44,874 nt of DNA from contig JAKFEW010000023.1 of assembly GCA_036675505.1 (NCBI GenBank), positions 1 through 44,874 on the forward strand. Reading direction: 5' to 3'. Below the pieces are notes generated by a model. The model ran no database searches and was not told where the DNA came from. It saw nothing but the letters and a program-made list of their open reading frames with translations. The position numbers and the translations under genes were made by a program. This stretch comes from JAKFEW01 sp036675505. GTDB lineage: Bacteria; Cyanobacteriota; Sericytochromatia; S15B-MN24; JAQBPE01. Shown here one piece after another: positions 7,805 to 16,827 of the stretch (position 1 is the first letter of the stretch; each line of letters opens with the position of its first letter).

Positions 7805-9175
7805 TCAGGCGAGCGGGTGCCAGGACGGGAGCGCGGTGGGCGGCTGCTCGAGCTGGGCGGCGTCCGCGTGGTTCAGGTATTTCCGGTGGACCACGATGCA
7901 ATAGACGTGCTCGTCGAACCAGGCGTCCGACATCTGGAAGATGCCCTTGCGGCCGACCTCGTCGCCCCAGCTGTTCTCGACCTTCCACTTCACCGGTCGG
8001 TCGTCCACCAGATCGACCCCCAGAAGCACCATGTCATGGGTCAGGGTCGATTGAAGGAATTGCATGCGCTGGCCCCGGTCCATCTCGAACGGCGTGCCGA
8101 AGAGCAGCTCGTAGGCGAGGACGCCCTTGTCGAGCACGCCCAGCTTGCGGCTGGACTCCTGCAGCACGTCGCAGCCAAACAAGATCGCCTGCTTGTCCTT
8201 GAGGGCCCGCACGGCCATGTCCTTGAGCGCCGGCATCGGCACGTTCAGGAAGACGCCCCACCGGCCCTCGACGACGTTCTGGTACCGCTCGACGTAGAAG
8301 GTCCGCCCGAAGGGCGTGCTCTCGAGCGGCGCGCTCATCACCCAGACGTAGTCGTCAAGGTCCTTCCCGACGAACTCCCGATAGAACTCATGGGGCGTCA
8401 GGCCGCGGTGGGCGTGGTGATGCTCGTCCTTGTCCCGGTAGCAGAAGTCGAAGCGGGTCGGCGGCTCGCCCATCAGGATGCAGAGGATCCGGTAGATGGT
8501 GGTCATGGCCTGCAGCCTGATCGCCTCGAGCGCAGCCGCGTCGGCCCCGGCGCGGTGGCGAGCGAAGATCATGGCGGCGGCCTCCCGCAGCTTGTAGTCG
8601 ATCACCTTGTTCAGGAAGGCCGAGTCGCACAGGTTGGCGGTGTCGGCCATGGCGGACTTGGGCACGAGCCCGTACTTGCGGATCAGGTTTGCCACCATGT
8701 GCCACTCGCCGCCATCCGGGCAAGGCTCGCGCAGGTGCATGTCGACCTCGCGATCGGCAGGATCGCGGTCCCGCCGCGCCACCATCTCGGCCAGGAAGCG
8801 GTTGGCCTTCTCCAGCCGATCCCAGAAGATCAGGTAGTTCTGGGAGAACTCGAAGTCCTCGACTTTCAGCCTGGCGATGACGTCGGTGCGGAGCCAGTTC
8901 AGGGCCGCGAACAGCCAGCAGAACCCCGCGCGCTTCTGGTTCGAGATGGCACCGGTCTTGACCTCGTGGGAGAAGGTCCAGTCGAGGCTCGCGAGGACGC
9001 GCCGGTCCAGGGCGATCTCGTCGACGTTGCCGAACGAGCAGGCGTTCATCGCCAGCTGGTGGGCCGGGTTGGCATCGAACGCCGCGCGGAAATCCGCGAT
9101 CTGGTCGGGGGTCAGCGTGGCCTGCGAGGTCGCGTCGGACGGGGGACGGACGGTAGACGCGGGTTCGGTCGGCAT
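7805..9175 (-). CDS. pepC: Papain-fold aminopeptidase C / bleomycin hydrolase
   Basis: This is a C1B-family cysteine peptidase of 456 residues, close to the usual 440-460. The active-site set is visible: Gln80 and Cys86 in NQKRAGFCW, His380 in THDMVLLGVD and Asn401 in WKVENSWGDE. Members form cytosolic hexameric cages that trim N-terminal residues from peptides; no signal peptide is seen. The active-site motif reads NQKRAGFCW rather than the common NQ-x-S-x-GRCW, a moderate deviation near the nucleophile. ATG 9175 is chosen over a GTG 33 bases upstream because GAGGA lies about six bases before it. The first 25 residues are Pro/Ser/Thr-rich. Confidence 0.9.
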   Translation of the reverse strand: MPTEPASTVRPPSDATSQATLTPDQIADFRAAFDANPAHQLAMNACSFGNVDEIALDRRVLASLDWTFSHEVKTGAISNQKRAGFCWLFAALNWLRTDVIARLKVEDFEFSQNYLIFWDRLEKANRFLAEMVARRDRDPADREVDMHLREPCPDGGEWHMVANLIRKYGLVPKSAMADTANLCDSAFLNKVIDYKLREAAAMIFARHRAGADAAALEAIRLQAMTTIYRILCILMGEPPTRFDFCYRDKDEHHHAHRGLTPHEFYREFVGKDLDDYVWVMSAPLESTPFGRTFYVERYQNVVEGRWGVFLNVPMPALKDMAVRALKDKQAILFGCDVLQESSRKLGVLDKGVLAYELLFGTPFEMDRGQRMQFLQSTLTHDMVLLGVDLVDDRPVKWKVENSWGDEVGRKGIFQMSDAWFDEHVYCIVVHRKYLNHADAAQLEQPPTALPSWHPLA

Positions 9176-9368
9176 GGCGGTCCTCACGGCGGATGGGGGG
9201 CGAGACACCTGGCCTTCTTACCCAGCGGACGACCACAGGGCGAGCGCGGTGATCATGGCTGGCGAAGATGCTTTAGGTTGAATTAACTGACAATTAACGG
9301 CAACTTGGTCGAGAATCCGGGCCGGCGACCGACAACCAGCCAGGCCCCCATTCGACCGAGGAACCTCC

Positions 9369-9791
9369 ATGAGCGCCAAGGACACCATCGCGAAGACCGC
9401 CGGCAAGAGCCTCGTCGAGGAGCTCGGAGCCTTCTTCAAGCGGCTGGGCGGCCTCGGTCGCGAGCTGCTGTCGGGCGAGTGGGTCACGCGCGAGACCTGG
9501 CATGCCCGCACGGGCATCGTGGAGAAGACCTTCAAGAACGGCCTGCACGTCGTCGAGAAGCCGGGCAGCGAGCCCGTGGCGACGGTGCCCAAGCGCTGGC
9601 TCGCGGGCAAGGACGGCCTGGTCACGCAGCTGCGCGAGGGTTCCTGGGTCACGCGCGAGACGTGGCACGCCAAGTCGGGCGTGACCGAGAAGGTGTTCCA
9701 GAACGGAGTGAAGGTCGTCGAGACGCCTGGCCGCCAGGCGGTGGTCACGCTGCCCCAGCGCTTGCTCACCAAGGGCGCCGGCAAGATCTGA
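9369..9791 (+). CDS. Small two-repeat protein of unknown function
   Basis: The 140-residue product has a short Lys/Leu helix (1-35) and then two copies of a 55-residue unit starting at 36 and 91. Each opens with G-x-WVTRETWHA, continues with an EK-F-NG-VVE-PG pattern and ends in an L/V-P-x-R segment. The repeat looks like a beta-rich module of a few strands, so the protein may hold two small tandem domains. There is no signal peptide or membrane helix. ATG 9369 follows GAGGAACCTCC. It faces away from the PepC-like gene. I do not recognise the family. Confidence 0.7.
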   Translation: MSAKDTIAKTAGKSLVEELGAFFKRLGGLGRELLSGEWVTRETWHARTGIVEKTFKNGLHVVEKPGSEPVATVPKRWLAGKDGLVTQLREGSWVTRETWHAKSGVTEKVFQNGVKVVETPGRQAVVTLPQRLLTKGAGKI

Positions 9792-9939
9792 TTGAGAATG
9801 GAATAGGCCCGATTGTTTGTTGAATCGTCATGGGGTCGGGTCTATGATGAGATCGTTGGGTGACACATTCTTTCCATCTTGAAAAGGAAGGTAAAGAACT
9901 CATTCAATAGTTCTTTCCTGCTGAAGGCAAAGGACTTAG

Positions 9940-9967
9940 CGCCGGTGCCCCTTTCGGGACGCCGGCG
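9940..9967 (-). terminator. Hairpin behind the histidine kinase gene
   Basis: On the minus strand CGCCGGCGTCCC and GGGGCACCGGCG pair around a GAAA tetraloop with one mismatch and one G-T pair. The hairpin begins four bases after the kinase stop codon region. A weak pyrimidine run follows (TAAGTCCTTT) rather than a clean T tract, so termination is plausible but not certain. Confidence 0.45.
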
Positions 9968-9971
9968 TTCC

Positions 9972-11282
<1,311 letters not shown>

Positions 11283-11343
11283 GGAACCAGGATAGCCAGG
11301 CGCGCCCTCCGACGTCTTCGTGAGAACGAGAGACGCGACCTGT

Positions 11344-11380
11344 CAAAAGACAGGGCCCCAGCCAATCGGCTGGGGCCCTG
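11344..11380 (-). terminator. Intrinsic terminator of the Gly/Gln/Met-rich lipoprotein gene
   Basis: A perfect 13-bp stem (CAGGGCCCCAGCC with GGCTGGGGCCCTG on the plus strand, 11351-11380) has a 4-base loop. Read on the minus strand it is followed by TCTTTT. It lies 28 bases past the end of the lipoprotein gene. Confidence 0.85.
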
Positions 11381-11407
11381 CTTGGATTACCGGGTCGGGG
11401 CGTCGTT

Positions 11408-13246
11408 CTATTCGTCGCCCGCTTCCTCGGCGTCGGTGGCTTCCTCGTCATCGGCGGCGTTGCCGTTGTCGTCGTTGGCCTGGTTGCCCTTCTCGTCGTC
11501 GTCGCCGTTGCCCTTGCCGTTGTTGCAATCGTCGTCGCCGTCGCCTTCGGCGTCGTCCTTGGTCTTGTCGTCGCAGTTCTTGCCTTCCGCCGCGGTGGCT
11601 TCCGCGTCGCCTTCCGCTTCCTCCTCCTCGTCCTCGGTCGCGGGTGACTCGCTCGGGGCCGGGGTCGGGGTGGCGGTGGGCTCGGGGGCGGTCACGGTGC
11701 CGCCGTCGTCGGAGGTGGTGCCGCCGACCACGACCGGCACGGTCTCGCCGGTGCTCTCGAGCGTGATCTCGCCGGTGCCCGTCACGGTGCCGTCTGCGGC
11801 GACGGTCTTGGTGACCTCGACTTCGGCCTCGCCGACCTCCGGATCGACGATGGTCGCGTCGATCGTCACCGTGTAGCTGCCGTCGTCGTTGATGGTCTTC
11901 TCGCGGGTGCCGTCATAGGTGGTGCCGTCGGCGTCCTGGCCGGACACGGTCTGCTTCAGGCCCTTCGCCTTGCCGTTGGCGCCGACGACGCGCTCGACCT
12001 TGCACTTGCGCTTCTTGCCGCCCTCGCCGTCGAGCTGGAACTCGAAGCGCTGCTTCTTGCCGCCGTCGGCGGTGGGCTCTTCGACGCGCTGGCCCTTGCC
12101 GATCGCGTTGCGGAGATCACCCTTGTTCAGGCCCGGCGCGCCGGCGGTGCCGGTCTGGCCGTTGGGACCACCCTGCGGGCCACCTTGCTGACCGCCCTGC
12201 TGGCCACCGGGACCACCTTGCTGGCCGCTATTCGCGGGCGGGCAGGGCGGGAACTGGCCGCCCTGGCCGCCCTGGCCGCCGGGTCCGCCCTGCTGGCCGC
12301 CGGGGCCCATCTGGCCGCCCTGCTGCCCGCCGGGCCCCATCTGACCACCTTGCTGGCCGCCGGGGCCCATCTGGCCGCCCATCTGGCCGCCCATCTGGCC
12401 ACCCTGCGGGGGCTGACCACCGGTCATGCCGCCTTGCGGGGGCTGGCCAGCGAGCTGCAAGAGCGCCTGCGTCGGCGGCTGGCCGCCCTGTGGCAGCTGG
12501 CCACCCTGAGGCGGGTACTGGCCGCCCATGGGGGGCTGGCCGCCCATCTGGCCGCCCATCTGGCCACCCATCTGGCCGCCCATCTGGCCGCCCATTTGGC
12601 CGCCCTGCGGACCACCCTGCTGGCCGCCGGGGCCACCCGTCTGGCCGCCGGGACCGCCCTGCTGGCCGCCGGGGCCGCCCTGCGGACCACCAGGCGGAGG
12701 GCCGCACGGGGGCATCTGGCCGCCGGGTCCACCTTGCTGACCGCCGGACCCCATCTGTCCGCCCTGCTGGCCGCCGGGGCCCATCTGGCCGCCCTGCTGA
12801 CCGCCGGGACCCATCTGACCACCTTGCTGGCCGCCCATCTGGCCGCCCTGCGGCGGCTGGCCACCGGTCATCCCGCCCTGTGGTGGCTGACCGCCAGTCA
12901 TGCCGCCCTGTGGGGGCATTTGCTTGATCGCGTAGGTCGACGGGGTGCCCTCATCGCCCGAGACATCCTCGACGTCCTGCAGTTCGACGTCGAGCTGGGC
13001 CACCAGCGCAAGCACGCGCGAGGCCGCAGCGGACACCTGCTTGGTCACGCGGAGCGTGCCGCCCGAACCGCGCGCCGTGGTGCCGTTGACCTGGGTGGGC
13101 GTGGTCTGGCCCGGCTTGATCGCCGTTCCCGCGGCGCCTCCCTTGACCGGCGCGATCGCGGGGCTGTTGAGCGTACACGAGGCCACGAGGGCCACCGTCA
13201 GCGTCGCGGCGAGTTGTGCGCCGAGGAGTCGACCGAACTGCATCAT
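11408..13246 (-). CDS. Lipoprotein with long Gly/Gln/Met/Pro-rich repeat region and acidic tail
   Basis: The 612-residue product begins with a lipoprotein signal ending VALVASC (Cys24). A Thr/Val-rich linker follows to about residue 108, then about 264 residues of imperfect GGQMGPGGQQ, PPQGG and MTGGQ units. A region of beta-type composition comes next (about 373-530, with QRFEFQLDGEGGKKRKCK and GSYTVTIDATIVD), then a TPTPAPSESP linker and a strongly acidic Asp/Glu/Asn tail of about 75 residues. The low-complexity part is likely disordered, sticky surface material. The acidic tail could bind divalent cations. I know no matching family. ATG 13246 follows AAGGA. The region could also be collagen-like or prion-like, but there is no regular Gly-x-y period. 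Confidence 0.75.
   Translation of the reverse strand: MMQFGRLLGAQLAATLTVALVASCTLNSPAIAPVKGGAAGTAIKPGQTTPTQVNGTTARGSGGTLRVTKQVSAAASRVLALVAQLDVELQDVEDVSGDEGTPSTYAIKQMPPQGGMTGGQPPQGGMTGGQPPQGGQMGGQQGGQMGPGGQQGGQMGPGGQQGGQMGSGGQQGGPGGQMPPCGPPPGGPQGGPGGQQGGPGGQTGGPGGQQGGPQGGQMGGQMGGQMGGQMGGQMGGQPPMGGQYPPQGGQLPQGGQPPTQALLQLAGQPPQGGMTGGQPPQGGQMGGQMGGQMGPGGQQGGQMGPGGQQGGQMGPGGQQGGPGGQGGQGGQFPPCPPANSGQQGGPGGQQGGQQGGPQGGPNGQTGTAGAPGLNKGDLRNAIGKGQRVEEPTADGGKKQRFEFQLDGEGGKKRKCKVERVVGANGKAKGLKQTVSGQDADGTTYDGTREKTINDDGSYTVTIDATIVDPEVGEAEVEVTKTVAADGTVTGTGEITLESTGETVPVVVGGTTSDDGGTVTAPEPTATPTPAPSESPATEDEEEEAEGDAEATAAEGKNCDDKTKDDAEGDGDDDCNNGKGNGDDDEKGNQANDDNGNAADDEEATDAEEAGDE
12131..12922 (-). repeat. Coding low-complexity repeat (GGQM/GGQQ/PPQGG units)
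   Basis: About 790 bp of short imperfect repeats within the lipoprotein gene encode Gly, Gln, Met and Pro in varied order, with the sub-units GQMGPGGQQG, GQMGGQMGG and QPPQGGMTGG recurring. Such DNA readily changes length by slippage or recombination. The repeat is also open on the opposite strand, which explains the long antisense frames here. Confidence 0.85.
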
Positions 13247-13539
13247 TGAAATGGTTCCTTTCTGCCCGGCGCGGACGCTCGCTTTTCTGGAGCGGGTCAC
13301 GTAGGCGGGTCACTTGCTTCCTTGCTTACCCACGGTCCCCTGACCGCAACCAGTACTCTAGTCGCTCGCTCGCTCGAACCCCAGTCAATCAGGTTAAATC
13401 TTGATTATGCCCCCCTAAGAGGGGCAGTCTGTGCCGATCGCAGCAATGTGCGCACAGTTGTGAATACAGATTTGATACATTCAGGAGGATTTGGTAACAG
13501 GGGGCGGCGGCCTCGGCGGCCCGCGGGTATGAGGCCCGC
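13247..13539. promoter_or_regulatory. Divergent promoter region between lipoprotein and peptidase E genes
   Basis: The 293-bp gap separates divergent genes. Towards peptidase E, TGATACATT (TACATT at 13476-13481) resembles an extended -10 box about 58 bases before ATG 13540. A short inverted repeat lies near 13410-13425 (CCCCCCTAAGAGGGGC) and a TCGC microrepeat near 13360. I see no other gene or RNA. Confidence 0.35.
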
Positions 13540-14244
13540 ATGAGCAAACGGCCGAAGCACATCGTCGCCCTCGGCGGTGGCGGATTTTCCATGGAGCCGG
13601 ACAACCTCGCCCTCGATCGGCATGTGCTGTCGCTCGCCGGCGTCCCTTGTCCACGGGTGGCCTTCGTGCCAACGGCGAGCGGCGACGCGGACGGCTACGT
13701 CGCGCGTTTCCACGACGCGTTCGCGACGCTCGACTGCGAGCCGAGCCACCTCGGCCTGTTCCGCCGAGAAATCGGCGATCTCCGGGCCTTCGTGCTCGCC
13801 CAGGACGTGATTTACGTGGGAGGCGGCAACACCCTCAACATGTTGGCGCTCTGGAAGCTGCACGGGCTCGACGTGATCTTCCGCGAGGCCTGGGAGGCCG
13901 GCGTGGTGCTCGCGGGCATCAGCGCAGGCGCGCTCTGCTGGTTCGAGGGCGGCCCGACGGACTCGCTCGGCCCGCTCGCGCCGATCGCCTGCCTCGGCTT
14001 CCTGCCAGGCAGCCTGTGTGTCCACTACGACGGCGAGACGGCGCGGCGGCCCACCTACCTCGGGCTGGTCGCCGACCGCACGCTACCGGCAGGATGGGCG
14101 GCCGACGACGGTGCCGCGCTGGTCTTCGCCGGCGACTCGCTCGCCGAAGTCGTGACGTCGCGCCCGGCGGCCCGGGCGTTCCGCGTCACAGCCGGGCCAG
14201 CGAAGGCGCTCGAAACGCCGCTCCCGGCGCGGCTCCTCGTTTGA
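13540..14244 (+). CDS. pepE: Peptidase E (family S51)
   Basis: The 234-residue protein has the nucleophile elbow AGISAGALCWF with Ser128 and the partner His162 in GSLCVHYDGE. The order of these motifs and the early VALGGGGF are typical of cytosolic S51 dipeptidases, which cleave Asp-X dipeptides; related cyanophycinases share the fold. Length is normal. No signal peptide is present. The ribosome site is poor (GTATGAGGCCCGC before the ATG). It lies alone between divergent and tandem envelope genes, so a role in peptide recycling is the family inference only. Confidence 0.9.
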   Translation: MSKRPKHIVALGGGGFSMEPDNLALDRHVLSLAGVPCPRVAFVPTASGDADGYVARFHDAFATLDCEPSHLGLFRREIGDLRAFVLAQDVIYVGGGNTLNMLALWKLHGLDVIFREAWEAGVVLAGISAGALCWFEGGPTDSLGPLAPIACLGFLPGSLCVHYDGETARRPTYLGLVADRTLPAGWAADDGAALVFAGDSLAEVVTSRPAARAFRVTAGPAKALETPLPARLLV

Positions 14245-14332
14245 GGCGACAGGCGTCACCGACGTCCGTTAGGCGGCAAGCCAGGATGGGCATGGGGCCG
14301 AGTACCGGGCCCGGTTCGATCGAGGTGCCTCC

Positions 14333-15406
14333 ATGTCGCTGTTTCGTCTACTCGCCGCCTTCGCGATGATCCTGATCGGCCTCGCCGCCGCACCGCCGGC
14401 CTACGCCGCGGTGCCGTGCGAGGGGCGTGGCGCCTGGACCGTGGACGGCATCTACGGCCCCTACACCACCCGCGCCGTCCGCCGGTTCCAGGCGGCCAGC
14501 GGGTTGAAGGCGGACGGTGTCGTCGGCCCGCGCACCTGGAAGGCGATGGGCCTGACCCGCCGCGACGTGCTCCTGTGCCACTCGCGTGGCCCGGCCGTGC
14601 GTCGGGCGCAGACGCGGCTGCGCGCGCTCGGCTGGTGGGGTGGCAAGCCGATCGCCACCCGGCCCACGCGTCCGGCCGCGATCGCCGCCCGCCCCACGAC
14701 GCGTCCTACGACCCGTCCCACCCCGGCGCCCACGCAGACGCCGCAGCCGATGTGGCGCCCGACGCCGGCGCCGACCGAGCCGCCGGTGCTGATCACCCCG
14801 TCGCCCGCGCCCACGCCGAACTGGACGCCGCTGCCCGTCGAGACGCCCATGCCGGCCGCTGGCGCGCCGGTCGTCGAGGTCGGCGGCGGGGCGTGGGTCG
14901 CCTCCCTCGCCACCTCGCGCGGCGCGGCGCCGCCGGCGCCGGCCGGCCCGGCCTATACCGCGGACGTCACCCTCCGTGCCGCCGGTTGGGGCGTCGCGGG
15001 TCGCGCCGTCGCCTTCGCCGACTCCCCGGCCGGCCGGTCTTCCTTCTACGCCGGCCGCACGCATCTCCTCGAGATCGAGGCGCGCCGAGAGCTGGGTGCA
15101 GGCTTCGAGGCGAGCGCCGGTTACCGGGTGCTCACGCAGCATCCCCTCGACTTCGTCACGGTGGGCGCCCGCTGGCAGGGCGAGGTCGCCGCGCCGCTGC
15201 CCGTCACGCTCCGCGCCGAGGCGCGCGGCGGCCTCAACGGCAGCCAGGGCTGGACCGCGGACGGCGAGGCCGCCGTGGGGATCAAGCTCCACCGCCACCT
15301 GGCGGTCGAAGGTGGCTACCGCGCCGTCGGCACCTCATGCTTCTGCCGCAACGAGCCGCTGCACGGCGCCTATGGGCCGACCGTCGGCCTGAGGGCCACC
15401 TTCTGA
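14333..15406 (+). CDS. Exported peptidoglycan-binding protein with putative outer-membrane barrel domain
   Basis: The 357-residue product has a signal peptide (about residues 1-25, PPAYA). A PG_binding_1-like domain follows (about 35-75, WTVDGIYGPYTTRAVRRFQ and LKADGVVGPRTW). Next is a Thr/Pro/Arg linker (RPTTRPTTRPTPAPTQTP and on to about 180). The C-terminal 150 residues alternate polar and hydrophobic residues with repeated aromatic/Gly pairs and end in GLRATF, the terminal-Phe style of outer-membrane barrels. The layout suggests a tether between peptidoglycan and outer membrane, like OmpA in reverse order. Barrel assignment is inference. The ATG at 14333 follows GAGGTGCCTCC. Confidence 0.75.
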   Translation: MSLFRLLAAFAMILIGLAAAPPAYAAVPCEGRGAWTVDGIYGPYTTRAVRRFQAASGLKADGVVGPRTWKAMGLTRRDVLLCHSRGPAVRRAQTRLRALGWWGGKPIATRPTRPAAIAARPTTRPTTRPTPAPTQTPQPMWRPTPAPTEPPVLITPSPAPTPNWTPLPVETPMPAAGAPVVEVGGGAWVASLATSRGAAPPAPAGPAYTADVTLRAAGWGVAGRAVAFADSPAGRSSFYAGRTHLLEIEARRELGAGFEASAGYRVLTQHPLDFVTVGARWQGEVAAPLPVTLRAEARGGLNGSQGWTADGEAAVGIKLHRHLAVEGGYRAVGTSCFCRNEPLHGAYGPTVGLRATF

Positions 15407-15422
15407 GTCCGGTCGCGTCGGC

Positions 15423-16118
15423 CTACTGGGCGAACGCGAGCTCTTCCGGAGTAAAGGCCTCCTGGGTGGCGCCGTTCGCCTTCGCGAAGCGCTTCACGCC
15501 GAAGCTCAGGCCGAGGAAGAACGTGCGGAAGCCCTTTTCTTTCATCTCGGCGTAGGCCTTGTCGTACTTCCAGCCGTCGTGCTTCACGCGGTAGATGCCG
15601 ACCATTGCGCCAGTGCGGTCCCGGCCGTGCTGACAGTGGACGAAGACCGGCCGCTGGGCCTCGTCGGTCGTGATCTTCAGCCACTGCTCGATCTGGGCCT
15701 GCTTGGGCGGCATCAGCCAGCTCATCGGGATGTGGGTGAACTTCATCCCCAGCCCTTCGACGACCGCCTTCTCGTGGGTGGCCTGCTTCTTGTTGAAGTG
15801 GAGGTACACGACCGACTTCACACCCATGCCCTTGAGCTGCTCGAGGCCCTTGTCGGTGGGCTGCTGGCCGCGCATCAGGCCGTCGTCGACCTTGAAGAAG
15901 TGCCCCAGGTCCTCCTTTTTCGCCGCGGCCTCGTTCCAGCCGGGCTCGTTCTCCTGGTTGCGTTCGGCCGCGGCGGCCTGCAGCACGGCCTGCTGCGACG
16001 AGGCGACGGCGCGGGCCGGCGAGGTGAGGCCGGCCTGGCGGCCGCAGCCGGTGGCCGACGCGATCAGGATTGCGGCCACGACGGCGGGCAGGTGCTGGCG
16101 GGCACGGATGTTGAACAT
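15423..16118 (-). CDS. Tyrosine/dual-specificity phosphatase-like lipoprotein
   Basis: The 231-residue protein opens with a lipoprotein signal (LIASATGC, Cys25) and an Ala/Gln-rich linker. The phosphatase domain runs from about residue 70 and holds the P-loop VHCQHGRDRTG with catalytic Cys162 and Arg168. A likely general acid is not obvious in the WPD-like stretch (PMSWLMPP, 131-138, has no Asp), which is unusual. It would act outside the cytoplasm on phosphoproteins, phosphoinositides or sugar phosphates. ATG 16118 is preferred to one 15 bases upstream because GGAGG precedes it at the right distance. It converges on the PG-binding/barrel gene with a 16-bp gap. Confidence 0.85.
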   Translation of the reverse strand: MFNIRARQHLPAVVAAILIASATGCGRQAGLTSPARAVASSQQAVLQAAAAERNQENEPGWNEAAAKKEDLGHFFKVDDGLMRGQQPTDKGLEQLKGMGVKSVVYLHFNKKQATHEKAVVEGLGMKFTHIPMSWLMPPKQAQIEQWLKITTDEAQRPVFVHCQHGRDRTGAMVGIYRVKHDGWKYDKAYAEMKEKGFRTFFLGLSFGVKRFAKANGATQEAFTPEELAFAQ

Positions 16119-16239
16119 GGGGTGATCCTCCACTCTGTACGGTTCGTTGTCAGGGTTATCAGCCCGTTCGGCTTCGATCCGCTTGAAGGTCAGGGTAAGT
16201 TTTGGGAAACCTTGAATTAATTTCGTTGGCGGCCAGGCC

Positions 16240-16268
16240 TTTACACCCGATGCGGGATCCGGTATCGT
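16240..16268 (+). promoter_or_regulatory. Promoter of tRNA-Leu
   Basis: TTTACA (16240-16245) and TATCGT (16263-16268) are separated by 17 bases, which places a start near 16275, seven bases before the tRNA. This is a sigma70-like arrangement. Confidence 0.65.
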
Positions 16269-16281
16269 GTATCAGTTCCGT

Positions 16282-16362
16282 GCGCAGGTGGCGGAATGGC
16301 AGACGCACTAGTTTCAGGTACTAGCGCCGCAAGGCGTGCGGGTTCAAGTCCCGCTCTGCGCA
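16282..16362 (+). tRNA. tRNA-Leu (anticodon CAG)
   Basis: The acceptor stem GCGCAGG pairs with TCTGCGC (one G-T pair) and the discriminator is A at 16362. The D arm starts GCGGAATGGCAGACGC. The anticodon stem CTAGT/ACTAG encloses TTCAGGT, giving anticodon CAG. A long variable arm (CGCCGCAAGGCG region) follows, then the T arm GCGGGTTCAAGTCCCGC. The long variable arm and anticodon identify a class II tRNA for Leu reading CUG, a frequent codon in this GC-rich DNA. CCA is not encoded. Confidence 0.95.
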
Positions 16363-16375
16363 CTTAAATGACGAG

Positions 16376-16408
16376 AGGCTCTCCGGGATCGGAGAGCCTT
16401 TTGTTTTG
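16376..16408 (+). terminator. Intrinsic terminator behind tRNA-Leu
   Basis: AGGCTCTCC and GGAGAGCCT form a 9-bp perfect stem around GGGATC, followed by TTTTGTTTT. It begins 14 bases past the tRNA. Confidence 0.92.
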
Positions 16409-16487
16409 CTCTGAGAATGCGTTACTGCCCGGTTTCTATAACTGCATCAGACGCATGCTTGGGCCGTCCTGAACGGCGATATAAAAG

Positions 16488-16817
16488 CTAGTCCACGATG
16501 AAGAGTTGGGCGCCAACCGCGGTGGACGTGCGATGGGCCTCCATCTCGTCCGCCACTTGATAGCTCATGCCGGGCTCGAGCACGAACGTCCGTCCATCCG
16601 CGAGCTCGGTCAGCATTTGGCCCGCCAGGCAGAGGAGGATGTGGCCCTTCGTGCACCAGTGGTCCGCCAGGTAGCCGGGCGTGTACTCGACCATTCGCAC
16701 CCGGACGTCACCAAACTGCATGGTGCGCCAAAAGGCCACGCCGGTCTCGCCCTTGTGTTCTGTTCGCTCCACGCACGACCAGTCCGTCGTACAGAACGCG
16801 ATGCCAGCCATCTTCAC
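16488..16817 (-). CDS. DHCW-type cupin-fold protein
   Basis: The 109-residue protein matches the small cupin family named for a DHxC-type motif; here it reads YLADHWCTKGHILLCLAGQM, where the His residues and acidic residue would form the metal site of a single double-stranded beta-helix. FVLEPGMSYQVADEMEAHRT forms the second cupin motif. Function in the family is not established. GTG 16817 is chosen because GAAGG lies about seven bases before it; an ATG two codons later is the alternative. The gene ends the minus-strand pair with the lipoprotein gene upstream (10-bp gap). Confidence 0.75.
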   Translation of the reverse strand: MKMAGIAFCTTDWSCVERTEHKGETGVAFWRTMQFGDVRVRMVEYTPGYLADHWCTKGHILLCLAGQMLTELADGRTFVLEPGMSYQVADEMEAHRTSTAVGAQLFIVD

Positions 16818-16827
16818 GATCTAGCCT

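Noticed and set aside
12185..13249. Long Leu/Ala/His-rich frame opposite the Gly/Gln/Met lipoprotein
   Set aside because: It is the mirror of the repeat-coding DNA and has no start signal. The minus-strand gene has a lipobox and a terminator.
13355..13380. TCGC microrepeat as a possible direct-repeat array
   Set aside because: Only three or four copies of four bases; no spacer structure and no associated genes, so it is not CRISPR-like.
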